From Hominenteromicrobium sp900549945 (lineage in GTDB: Bacteria; Bacillota; Clostridia; Oscillospirales; Acutalibacteraceae), in assembly GCA_902472305.1 (NCBI GenBank), contig CABRNK010000020.1:1-57371 (forward strand): a DNA stretch of 57,371 nt. The letters are read 5' to 3'. Under the pieces are notes generated by a model, which was not told where the DNA came from, made no database searches, and saw only the letters and a list, made by a program, of their open reading frames with translations. Position 1 is the first letter of the stretch. Every line of letters begins with the position of its first letter. A program made the position numbers and the translations under genes. Below are positions 16,253 to 24,200 of the stretch, one piece after another.

Positions 16253-17596
16253 ATGGCTATTGTCGATGTTGTAAAATATAATGGGACACCGGATGTATTC
16301 GCGTGGAAATATCCGAGCGAAGAACTTGGCACATGGACACAACTGATCGTCAACGAATCACAGGAAGCTATACTGGTAAAGGGCGGTCAGGCGCTCGATA
16401 TTTTCGGTGCGGGGCGTCACACGCTTGAAACACTTAACATTCCTCTGCTGCGGAAGGTCATTAATCTGCCTTTTGGCGGCAGAAGTCCGTTCACAGCGGA
16501 GATCTGGTACATCAATAAAGCTTATAACTTGGATATAAAATGGGGCACTCCAACGCCTGTTCAAATCAAAGATCCCCAATATGGCATTTTCGCTCCGGTG
16601 CGCTCCAACGGCGCGTTCGGTATTCATATTGCCGACGCACGGAAATTTCTGATCAAACTCGTCGCCACTATGCCGACCTTTGACTCCACTTCTATCACAG
16701 AATACTTTCGAGGCCTTTATGTCACGAAAGTCAAAGATTCGATCTCGAATTACTTGGTGCATAAGCGGATCAGTATTTTAGAAATTAATGCCTATCTCGA
16801 CGAACTCTCTCAGTATATGAAAGAGCGGATTCAACCCGTAATTGAGGAATATGGGCTAGAACTTGTCTCTTTTTATGTAAACGAGATCAGTGTGCCGGAG
16901 GAAGATTCGGCTATCAAACAGCTGAAAGCCGCGCTTTCCAAACGCGCTGAAATGGATATTCTTGGATACAGCTACCAGCAGGAGCGCTCTTTTGATACGC
17001 TGGAGGGCGCCGCAAAAAATACCGGCAGCACAGCTGCACCGCTGATAGGCGCCGGCATGGGAATGGGTATAGGTTTCGGCGCAGGCCCAAAAATGGGCGC
17101 GGAATTTCATACCATCGCGCAGAGGCTTCAGACCAATGGCTCTGCTGAGGCGGCAAAAGAATGCCCACATTGCCACGCCCGGTTGCCACAGGCTCAGAGA
17201 TTCTGCGGAAACTGTGGATGGGACACAGAAAAAGCACCGAAGTCCGGGCTGTCAGCCGATGATCAATCTGAACCGGCAGAAACCCCGCAGACAGTCCAGC
17301 CTACCTGCTCTGCTTGCGGTTGCACGATCTCCGCAGAAGCGAATTTCTGCCACGGCTGCGGCAGAAAGCTCCGCCACTGTCCGCAATGCGGAAACGATAT
17401 GCCGGACGACGCAGCCAAATGTGATACCTGCGGTTACGCACGGCCTAAATTATGCCCCAACTGCGGGACTTCCGTACCGGAAACGGCAAATTTTTGCCCG
17501 GCCTGCGGTCAATCAATGGTCAAGCGCTGCCCTAAATGCAATGCGGTTGTCAATGACACGGAAAACTTCTGTTCCATATGCGGTGAAAAACTATAG
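16253..17596 (+). CDS. SPFH-domain protein with five C-terminal zinc ribbons
   Basis: Encodes 447 residues. Residues about 1-235 are the SPFH/virion-core-like domain of the YdjI family (ESQEAILVKGGQALDIFGAGRHTLET, GAFGIHIADARKFL). A Gly-rich linker (GAGMGMGIGFGAG) follows, then five short zinc ribbons, each with paired CxxC (for example CPHCHARLPQAQRFCGNC and CPKCNAVVNDTENFCSIC). In B. subtilis the relative YdjI works with the phage-shock-like YdjFGHI membrane-stress set; partners are not seen here apart from the next gene. Codons are visibly AT-richer than in all neighbours, suggesting transfer. Start chosen for GAGGAGG 9 bp upstream; a GTG two codons earlier is possible. Confidence 0.88.
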   Translation: MAIVDVVKYNGTPDVFAWKYPSEELGTWTQLIVNESQEAILVKGGQALDIFGAGRHTLETLNIPLLRKVINLPFGGRSPFTAEIWYINKAYNLDIKWGTPTPVQIKDPQYGIFAPVRSNGAFGIHIADARKFLIKLVATMPTFDSTSITEYFRGLYVTKVKDSISNYLVHKRISILEINAYLDELSQYMKERIQPVIEEYGLELVSFYVNEISVPEEDSAIKQLKAALSKRAEMDILGYSYQQERSFDTLEGAAKNTGSTAAPLIGAGMGMGIGFGAGPKMGAEFHTIAQRLQTNGSAEAAKECPHCHARLPQAQRFCGNCGWDTEKAPKSGLSADDQSEPAETPQTVQPTCSACGCTISAEANFCHGCGRKLRHCPQCGNDMPDDAAKCDTCGYARPKLCPNCGTSVPETANFCPACGQSMVKRCPKCNAVVNDTENFCSICGEKL

Positions 17597-17631
17597 AGGG
17601 CACAGATATAATCAGGAGGGAATCATTTATC

Positions 17632-18285
17632 ATGGAAATTCCAAAGGACGGAAGATGCGTAAACTGCGGCGCTATGCTCGAAAAGATACCAACTACCGGC
17701 GATATTCTCACTGTCTCCGGGCAATGTGAGTGTGCATACTGCGGTACGACATATCAAATTTCTGCACAGGAATCTGTCTGTGCGGTCTCTAAAAGCCTTG
17801 CTCCTGAGAAGGCAATCGCTCTGAGCAAAAAAGCAGACGTCGCTTACAGTCAAGGTCGATACAGCGAAGCGATCGGGTACTTAACGGAAGCACTCGAATT
17901 CAATCCGAATGATTATTCCTTGTGGAATCTGCTTGGGCGCGCGCACCGTGTATCCGGGAATCACGACAGAGCAAGGTCGTGTTACCAGAAGGCGCTGAAT
18001 TTGAAACCGAACGCCAATGACGTCATTGCAAATCTGGGCGCGCTCGAACTTACCTGTCAGAACTATCAGGAAGCTTATCGGCACTGCAAGCAGTCATTTG
18101 AAGCAATTTATTCTCCGGATGGGCATAATGTTTCAGCAAATGACCGCGCCGTACGTGCAGCCAACTATGCCTTGTCTATCGCTAAGATCGGCAATAAACG
18201 GGAGGCTATGCGCGTCGCAGACCTTGCTAAGAAGCTTGGGTACACCAATTACGCCAACCTGAAAAAGATGATTAAAGAATCATAA
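17632..18285 (+). CDS. TPR protein with an N-terminal zinc ribbon
   Basis: Encodes 217 residues. An N-terminal zinc ribbon (Cys9-x2-Cys12 and Cys34-x2-Cys37; CVNCG...CAYCG) is followed by tetratricopeptide repeats from about residue 64 (ADVAYSQGRYSEAIGYLTEALEFNP, WNLLGRAHRVSGNHDRARSCYQKALNLKP). It is 35 bp behind the SPFH gene, has the same AT-rich composition and ends at a terminator, so the two form a self-contained unit. The zinc ribbon shared in style with the SPFH protein suggests they interact. No enzymatic motif is visible. Confidence 0.8.
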   Translation: MEIPKDGRCVNCGAMLEKIPTTGDILTVSGQCECAYCGTTYQISAQESVCAVSKSLAPEKAIALSKKADVAYSQGRYSEAIGYLTEALEFNPNDYSLWNLLGRAHRVSGNHDRARSCYQKALNLKPNANDVIANLGALELTCQNYQEAYRHCKQSFEAIYSPDGHNVSANDRAVRAANYALSIAKIGNKREAMRVADLAKKLGYTNYANLKKMIKES

Positions 18286-18298
18286 TTGTGAAAAAACA

Positions 18299-18338
18299 CC
18301 GCAGGCATTGCTTTTCAGCAGGCCTGCGGCCTTTTGTT
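18299..18338 (+). terminator. terminator of the SPFH/TPR unit
   Basis: CCGCAGGC pairs with GCCTGCGG, followed by CCTTTTGTTT. Confidence 0.85.
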
Positions 18339-18437
18339 TGGCGACCTCCAGACGGAAGCATGCCTTGCTGCCGGGCCGGAAAAAGCCGAGGGACAGCGTG
18401 GCGCCGCCCCTGCATTCAAAAAAATTTCCGAATCCGC

Positions 18438-18493
18438 TTGACAGCGTAACAATGTTGCGTTATAATCGGGTTGTAACAAAACATTGTTACAAC
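18438..18493 (+). promoter_or_regulatory. promoter and nested operators of the DUF4004-bactofilin operon
   Basis: TTGACA (18438-18443), 17 bp, TATAAT (18461-18466). GTAACAATGTT at 18446-18456 lies in the spacer and its exact inverse AACATTGTTAC lies at 18480-18490; a second inverted pair TTGTAACAA/TTGTTACAA spans 18471-18493 at the start of the transcript. A regulator bound here would block the promoter. Autoregulation by the DUF4004 protein is inference. Confidence 0.75.
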
Positions 18494-18609
18494 AGCTTGT
18501 ACACCGATTTGAAAAAGGAGGTTTGCGCGCACGGCGCGCGGAAAGGAGACGCAGCTTTGAAAAAAGAGACGCACGAAAAGCGCACAGCGCAGAAAGGACG
18601 GGAAACGCC

Positions 18610-19236
18610 ATGGATCTGATCTCGAAAAAGGAGCTTTTGCAGCAGACCGGCATCTCCTACGGGCAGCTCTACCGCTGGAAGCGCGAGAAGCTGATCCCGG
18701 AGGAATGGTTCATCAAGCAGTCGTCCTACACCGGGCAGGAAACCTTCTTCCCCCGCGAGCAGATTCTGCCGCGCATCGCGGCCATCCTCGAGAACAAGGA
18801 CAAATACTCTTTGACCGAGCTGAGCCGCCGGCTTTCGCCCGACGCCGCCGCCCGCGTGGACGGCCGGGCGCTCGCGCGGATCGAGGAAATCGCGCAGGAC
18901 CTGCTCCCCGCGATCCTCTACTTTTACCCGAAGGAAAGCTACGACCTCTTCGACCTCGCGCTGTTTGCCGCGGTGAGCCGGGCGCTCGACACGCTCGGCC
19001 TTGCGGGCGAGCTGCGGCGCGAGGCCGCCGAGCGGGCCGTTTCGGCCTCGACTTTGCGGCAGCTCGACTCGGTTCTGACGCTCTTCTTCGCCGGCGGCGG
19101 CTGCCACGCGGTGATCTCGAAGGTCGATTCCCCGCTCGTGTTCGACAGCACGATCAAAAACGCCTGCACCGTCTCGATTTCAGAGGCGGCGGCCGGCATC
19201 CAGATGAAATACCGGGACCTGTTCCCGGCCCTGTGA
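18610..19236 (+). CDS. DUF4004 (YhbD-like) MerR-type HTH regulator
   Basis: Encodes 208 residues. The N-terminus is a MerR-like winged helix (SKKELLQQTGISYGQLYRWKREKLIPEEWF, then EQILPRIAAILENKDKYSLTELSRRL), followed by an effector-like domain with GGGCHAVISKV near residue 160. The family is known from B. subtilis YhbD, encoded beside bactofilins, as it is here. Start chosen for AAAGGACGGGAAACGCC; upstream in-frame codons extend back to the promoter without another good site. It lies 18 bp before the bactofilin gene. Confidence 0.85.
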   Translation: MDLISKKELLQQTGISYGQLYRWKREKLIPEEWFIKQSSYTGQETFFPREQILPRIAAILENKDKYSLTELSRRLSPDAAARVDGRALARIEEIAQDLLPAILYFYPKESYDLFDLALFAAVSRALDTLGLAGELRREAAERAVSASTLRQLDSVLTLFFAGGGCHAVISKVDSPLVFDSTIKNACTVSISEAAAGIQMKYRDLFPAL

Positions 19237-19254
19237 GAAAAGAGGCGTGAAGCA

Positions 19255-20097
19255 ATGACACAGAACATTCATATCGACGGCCGCGGCGATTTTTCGGGCG
19301 GCGAATACAACGCGGTTTCCGTCAACGGGCTCGGCCGCTGCGCGGAGGCCTTCACCTGCCAGAGCATCACGGTCAACGGCTCGCTGACCGCCGGGGGCAT
19401 CACGACGGAATCGCTCGGCGTAAACGGGCGCTTGAAGGTGAGCGGCAGCATCGCCGCCAAAAGCTCGAATGTAGACGGCATGACGTCCGTCGAGGGCGGC
19501 ATGCACACGGAGAGCCTCGCCGTGAACGGCAACCTGACCGTAAACGGCAGCCTGAACGCCGGCGACGCCAGCGTGGACGGGCGGCTCAAATGCCGCGGCG
19601 TGGCGACGGCGGCGGACTTCGACTGCGACGGCATGGCGAGCCTTGAAAAGGGCCTTTTCGCCCGCTCGGTCGATGTGGACGGCATTTTGACCGTCACCGG
19701 CAACATCGAGGCGGAAAGCATCGAGGCGGACGGCAAGATCTCCTCGACGGCGCAGATCTCCGCCGATACGATCCGCCTGCACGGCATGGTGCGGGCCGAC
19801 GAGATCGTCGGCGACAGCATCGAGATCTGCCACAAAAGCCCGGTGGGCGTTGCGGCGGGCTTTTTAAACGCCCTGTTCGGCAGCAGCCTGCACGACGAAA
19901 CGCGCAACGCGAACCTGATCGAGGCGACGACGATCCGGCTCGAGGACGTGTGCGCCGGCGTCGTGAGCGGCGAGCACGTGACGATCGGCAAAAACTGCCG
20001 GATCGACCGGCTCGACTGCACGGGCGATTTCACCATCGACCCGACGAGCACCGTGCGCCTTTTAAACGGCGAGCCATATGCGCCCGCCGCCCAATAA
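19255..20097 (+). CDS. bactofilin-like polymer-forming protein (YhbE/YhbF type)
   Basis: Encodes 280 residues. Short repeats of the form VNGxLxxxGxIxxxSxxVDG (for example YNAVSVNGLGRC, SVDGRLKCRGVATAADFDCDG) stack as a right-handed beta-helix over about residues 10-190, the DUF583/bactofilin fold; a helical insertion (FLNALFGSSLHDETRNANL) and a final beta strip (VTIGKNCRIDRLDCTGDF) follow. Bactofilins polymerise without nucleotide and act in cell shape or appendage placement; B. subtilis BacE/BacF are needed for flagella. No transmembrane segment. Second gene of its operon, ending at a terminator. Confidence 0.88.
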   Translation: MTQNIHIDGRGDFSGGEYNAVSVNGLGRCAEAFTCQSITVNGSLTAGGITTESLGVNGRLKVSGSIAAKSSNVDGMTSVEGGMHTESLAVNGNLTVNGSLNAGDASVDGRLKCRGVATAADFDCDGMASLEKGLFARSVDVDGILTVTGNIEAESIEADGKISSTAQISADTIRLHGMVRADEIVGDSIEICHKSPVGVAAGFLNALFGSSLHDETRNANLIEATTIRLEDVCAGVVSGEHVTIGKNCRIDRLDCTGDFTIDPTSTVRLLNGEPYAPAAQ

Positions 20098-20124
20098 GCG
20101 CCGAAAATACGACCCATACACGCG

Positions 20125-20166
20125 AAGCCGCGGGCCTGCAAAACGCAGCGCCCGCGGCTTTTTTTG
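20125..20166 (+). terminator. terminator of the bactofilin operon
   Basis: AAGCCGCGGGC pairs with GCCCGCGGCTT (11 bp) followed by TTTTT; also usable from the opposite strand. Confidence 0.85.
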
Positions 20167-20192
20167 TGTCGCGATTCCGGCTTTCCTTCTAT

Positions 20193-20771
20193 TTATGCCT
20201 CGGCGGCCTTGTAAAGCCCCGGCTTGCAGAGAATCTCGTGCACCCGCGTGTCGAAAAGGTCCGCCGTGTAGGCCGGCGTGATGACGCAGGCCGTATCGGC
20301 CCCGCGGCCTGTACCGGCGACGCAGACGACCGGCGCGCCATACTCGACGCTGCCGCAGTCGGCCGCCATCAGCGCGCATTCCACGCAGACCTTTACGCCC
20401 TGCCCGAGCATGCGCAGCGTGTGCGCGACGAGCTCCACCGGGTACACGCCGCCGAACTTGCGGCTGATGCCGCGCTCCGCCCCGCTGAGCGTGTGCGCCG
20501 CGGTGACGATCCGCACGCCGCGCGCCTCGAGCGCCGCGCGCGTTTCGGCGGGCAGCGTGTTTTCGCCGGGCTTCGGAAAGCCGTCCACCTGCCCGACCAT
20601 CACGACCGGCAGCGTTTCGCCCGCCGCTTCCAGCGCGTCCAAAAGCCGGAGGACCGTGTCGCCGGTGCTCGACGCCGCGACGATCGTGCAGCCCCGCGCG
20701 GCTGCGGCCTCCACCGCGATGCGCAGCACAGCGTCCGTGTTTTCCTTGCCCGCTCTTTCAAAAGCCACCAT
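20193..20771 (-). CDS. pyruvate kinase alpha/beta-domain-like protein
   Basis: Encodes 192 residues and resembles the stand-alone pyruvate kinase C-terminal domain: ENTDAVLRIAVEAAAARG, TIVAASSTGDTVLRLLDALE, and a second half with GVRIVTAAHTLSGAERGISRKFGG. Catalytic domains are absent, so it is not a pyruvate kinase. Homologues occur in archaea and clostridia without firm function; nucleotide or metabolite binding is plausible. The ATG at 20771 lies 12 bp after AAGGA; an ATG at 20783 touches that site and is less likely. Preceded by a structured leader and its own promoter. Confidence 0.75.
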   Translation of the reverse strand: MVAFERAGKENTDAVLRIAVEAAAARGCTIVAASSTGDTVLRLLDALEAAGETLPVVMVGQVDGFPKPGENTLPAETRAALEARGVRIVTAAHTLSGAERGISRKFGGVYPVELVAHTLRMLGQGVKVCVECALMAADCGSVEYGAPVVCVAGTGRGADTACVITPAYTADLFDTRVHEILCKPGLYKAAEA

Positions 20772-20783
20772 GATAATCACCAT

Positions 20784-20956
20784 TCCTTATTTTTTGTGCA
20801 GGTCGGCGAAGCCGATTGCCGCTTTGCTCGTCGCGGCAAAGGCTCAAATCGTGTGTGAAAAAGTATTTTTCACACGAATGCCTCCTTAAATCATTCTATA
20901 TGTGTTTTTTATGTTTGTATGCTATACCGTGCATAATCCGCTCAGCGCGGCATCCT
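20784..20956 (-). promoter_or_regulatory. structured leader with a possible mini-ORF
   Basis: Between the predicted start (about 20956) and the gene, the minus strand shows a TAAGGAGG site (20887-20880 area) followed at 20875 by GTG and a nine-codon frame (VKNTFSHTI), which lies in a perfect 10-bp inverted repeat GTGTGAAAAA/TTTTTCACAC (20853-20875). A second stem (TTTGCCGC/GCGGCAA region) follows. This looks like a translation-coupled attenuator but is not proven. Confidence 0.4.
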
Positions 20957-20962
20957 ATATTT

Positions 20963-20991
20963 ATTATACTATGCGGCCCCGCACTGCACAA
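20963..20991 (-). promoter_or_regulatory. promoter of the PK-C-like gene
   Basis: Minus strand TTGTGC, 17 bp, TATAAT. Confidence 0.65.
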
Positions 20992-21264
20992 GGGAAATTT
21001 GTAGAAAAAAGAAAAAAACGCCCTGCATTCTGCGCCGGTTCGCAGGTGCGGGCGATGGAAAAAGTAGGGAATATCGTTCAAAATTTTCCAGCATATTTTC
21101 GGTATATTTTCAGGCGTTTTTCACGTGAAAACGCCTGAGAAATTATTATATCACGACAAAAAGCAAAAGTCTACTGCATTCTCCGGCAGAGAACGAAAAA
21201 CTCTACTTTTTCGCGCACGTTTCGGTAAAGATTCCCCTATCTTATAGAAAGACGAGGATTGTAC
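20992..21264. other. intergenic region before the surface protein gene
   Basis: No gene is seen. A perfect inverted repeat at 21111-21137 (arms AGGCGTTTT/AAACGCCT around TCACGTGA) is the main structure; it is not followed by a T run in either direction, so it is more likely an operator than a terminator. A convincing promoter for 21265 was not found. Confidence 0.4.
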
Positions 21265-24200
21265 ATGAGGAAAAGAAGGATCTCAAAGGCCCTTGCGGTT
21301 CTGCTTTCTGCGCTGCTGCTGTGCGGCGCAGGCACGGCCGCATTCGCACAGGAGGCGCCTCCGGGTGCCGACACGGCGGTCTCAGCCTCTCCTGCGCCGC
21401 AGGACGACAGTTCACCGGTCGGCGAGCCGTCCGCTTCGAGCGGCAGCGAAACATCCGGCGCAGAGGCTTCCGCATCAGGCGGCGAAACGTCCGGCACGGC
21501 TGACGGTGAGGCCGAAAGCACGCCGAGCGCCGCGCCCTCCGCAGAGCCCGCCGCGCCGGGCGGCGCTGCAAATAGCGGCGAACCCGCGGGTGCGGAAAGC
21601 GCCGCGGACTTGAACGCTGCGGATGAGAACAATGCGGCCGCGCTGTCCGCACAGGCCAAGGCGACAACCTATCAGCTAGACGGCTGGACGTATGAGCTGG
21701 ACGCAGAAACCGCCACCGCCACGCTGACCGGCATGGTGGACAAGAAATCCGAGACGCCGCCTGCCAGCAATCTGCCGGAAACCTTTGTTGCAGACGGCAC
21801 AACGTACACACTGACGGCGATTTCTCACTCAGATTGGCTCGGGCTCGGCAGCGGCAACACCAGCTTGACGGAAATCGTCATCCCGAAAACAGTGACGACC
21901 ATCAGCACTTCCGCCTTCAGCAATCTGAAAGGGCTCAAGCGGCTGGAGATTCCGGAAACTGTCGTCAATATGGACTCGATCTCCGTGCAGAATTGCAGCG
22001 CCTTGGAGGAGCTTGTGATCAAAGCGCCGCTCAAAAGTATCGCCAATTCCGCCGCTTCTGGCTGCGATGCACTGACGACGGTCGTCCTGTCGGACACCTT
22101 GGAAGCGCTCAAACCCGGTGCGTTCGGCGGATGCGGCAAGCTCACCACGGTCTCCGTCTACGGCGGCGAGGCCAAAGTGGGTGCTGTCCGCCTGCCCAGC
22201 ACGCTGACATCCATTGAAAACGGCGTCTTTGAGGGCACCGCGGTCACCGAGGTCGTTTTGCCGGCGAGCATCACGGAATTGCAGAGCTCCACCTTCAAAA
22301 ACTGCGCAAATTTGGAATCCGTGACGATCGAGGGCGGCGGCCTGAATGAAATCGGCAGCTACGTGTTTTCTGGGTGCGAAAAGCTCACAACCGTGCCGGA
22401 TATGAGCGCGGTCACCGAGATTCCAGCCGAGGCTTTTTATAAATGCAAAAAGCTCGTCCTGCCCGGCACGCTGAACATGAGCGAGATCACATCCATCGGC
22501 AGCAAGGCATTCGCCTACTGCTATTGCTTTGAGGGTGACCTAAACCTCGAAAGCGCAGAGAAGATCGGCATTTGGGCCTTCCTCAGCACCGACATCACAA
22601 GCGTGACGATCGGCGACAAGGTGGAGGATATTCCCAGCTATGCGTTTGCATGGTGCAACAGTCTCACAAGCGTCACGATACCGAAAGGCATGAAAACCAT
22701 CGGCAACAACGCGTTCGACAGCGTGCCGATCACCGCGATCGAACTGCCGAACAGCCTGACCAAGATCGGGGACAAGGCATTCCTCGACTGCGCAAATTTG
22801 CAGTCCGTCACCATCGGCAGCAGCGGCCAGAGCCGGCTGGACACGGTCGGCACGGACGCGTTTAAAAACGCGGGCAGCGCCTCGGACGGCTTGCAGATTA
22901 CTGTACATACAAGCCCCGATCTGGTTACGGGCCTCGAAAATTTGCCGGATGCAACCTTCACCGTGGAGGCCGTAGCCGCCGCGGATGACAAGATCAGCGA
23001 TGAGCCGGACGCACCGACCTTGCAGAAAGCGATCGACGATGCCGAGGACGGCGGCACGGTCACGATTTCGAAGAATATTCTGCTGACCGAGGGCATCGAG
23101 ATTCCGGCGGATAAAACCGTCTCGCTCTGTGCAGCGGACGGCACGGCCGTGCACATCATCGCCGACAAGGAGAAGGGCCTGCGCGGCCCAATGTTCACGG
23201 TGCCGGCAGGCAGCGCGCTCAGCCTTTCCGGCGGCCTGACCCTTTGGGGGCGCAATATCACGACAGGTTCCAACAGCGCCGCTTTTATCGACTGTGCCGG
23301 CGGCCTTTCGATTCACGAGGGCGTAACGCTGCAATACGCCGCGGTTTCCTCATCGTTCTCCGCTTCCGTCCGCATCTCGGGCGAAAGCGCCGAATTTATG
23401 ATGGACGGCGGCGCCATCAGCAACAACATCTTCTCGACCCAGTACGGCGGCATCGTTCTCGTTGAGGAGGGCGCCTCCTTCACGATGACCGGCGGCAAGA
23501 TCTCCTGCAACGATACGGATATCCGCGGCAACACGATCAACAACGCGCCGGTCTATGTGCTGGCCCCGGAAACTGCCGCGAAATCCACCGCCTTTATCAT
23601 GGCGGGCGGCCTGATCACCGAAAACCACGGCTCGAACGGCGGCGTTATGCTCGGCAATTCAGAATCTCTGCCGGAGAACGGGCCGAGCGCTATCGCCACC
23701 ATGAAGATGACCGGCGGCACGATCAGCAACAACAGCGCCAACAAGGGCGGCGGCGGTGTCATGGTCAACGGTGCCGCCTCCTTTGAGATGCAGGGCGGCC
23801 TGATCACCGGCAACTCGGCCGGCAACGGCGGCGGCGTCTGTGTCTATGACTTGTACACCTCTTTCGGCGGTGACAGCAGCTTTGAGGAATGGAAGGCCAT
23901 GTATCCCGGCGCATTCACCATGACCGGCGGCACGATCAGCGGCAATTCCTCCTCTTACTGCACGCTTGTGCCCGACGGCGGCTGCGGCGGCGGCATTTAC
24001 GTCGCCTCCGACAACGTGGTGCTCGAGGCCGGCGATATTTCCGGCAACACCGCATACAATCAGGGCGGCGGCGTGTACGTCGGCTCCGTGCCCTACACAC
24101 TGCACATGTCGAACACACTCATCACCGAGAACACCGCTTCTACGCTCGGCGGCGGCATGTGGTTCTGCCCGACAGGCGACGCCGTGCTCCACGTGACAAA

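Noticed and set aside
18557..18619. 20-codon TTG frame (KKETHEKRTAQKGRETPWI) upstream of the DUF4004 gene
   Set aside because: It has an AAAGGAG site and overlaps the ATG, so a leader peptide is possible, but composition and lack of conservation data do not support a call.
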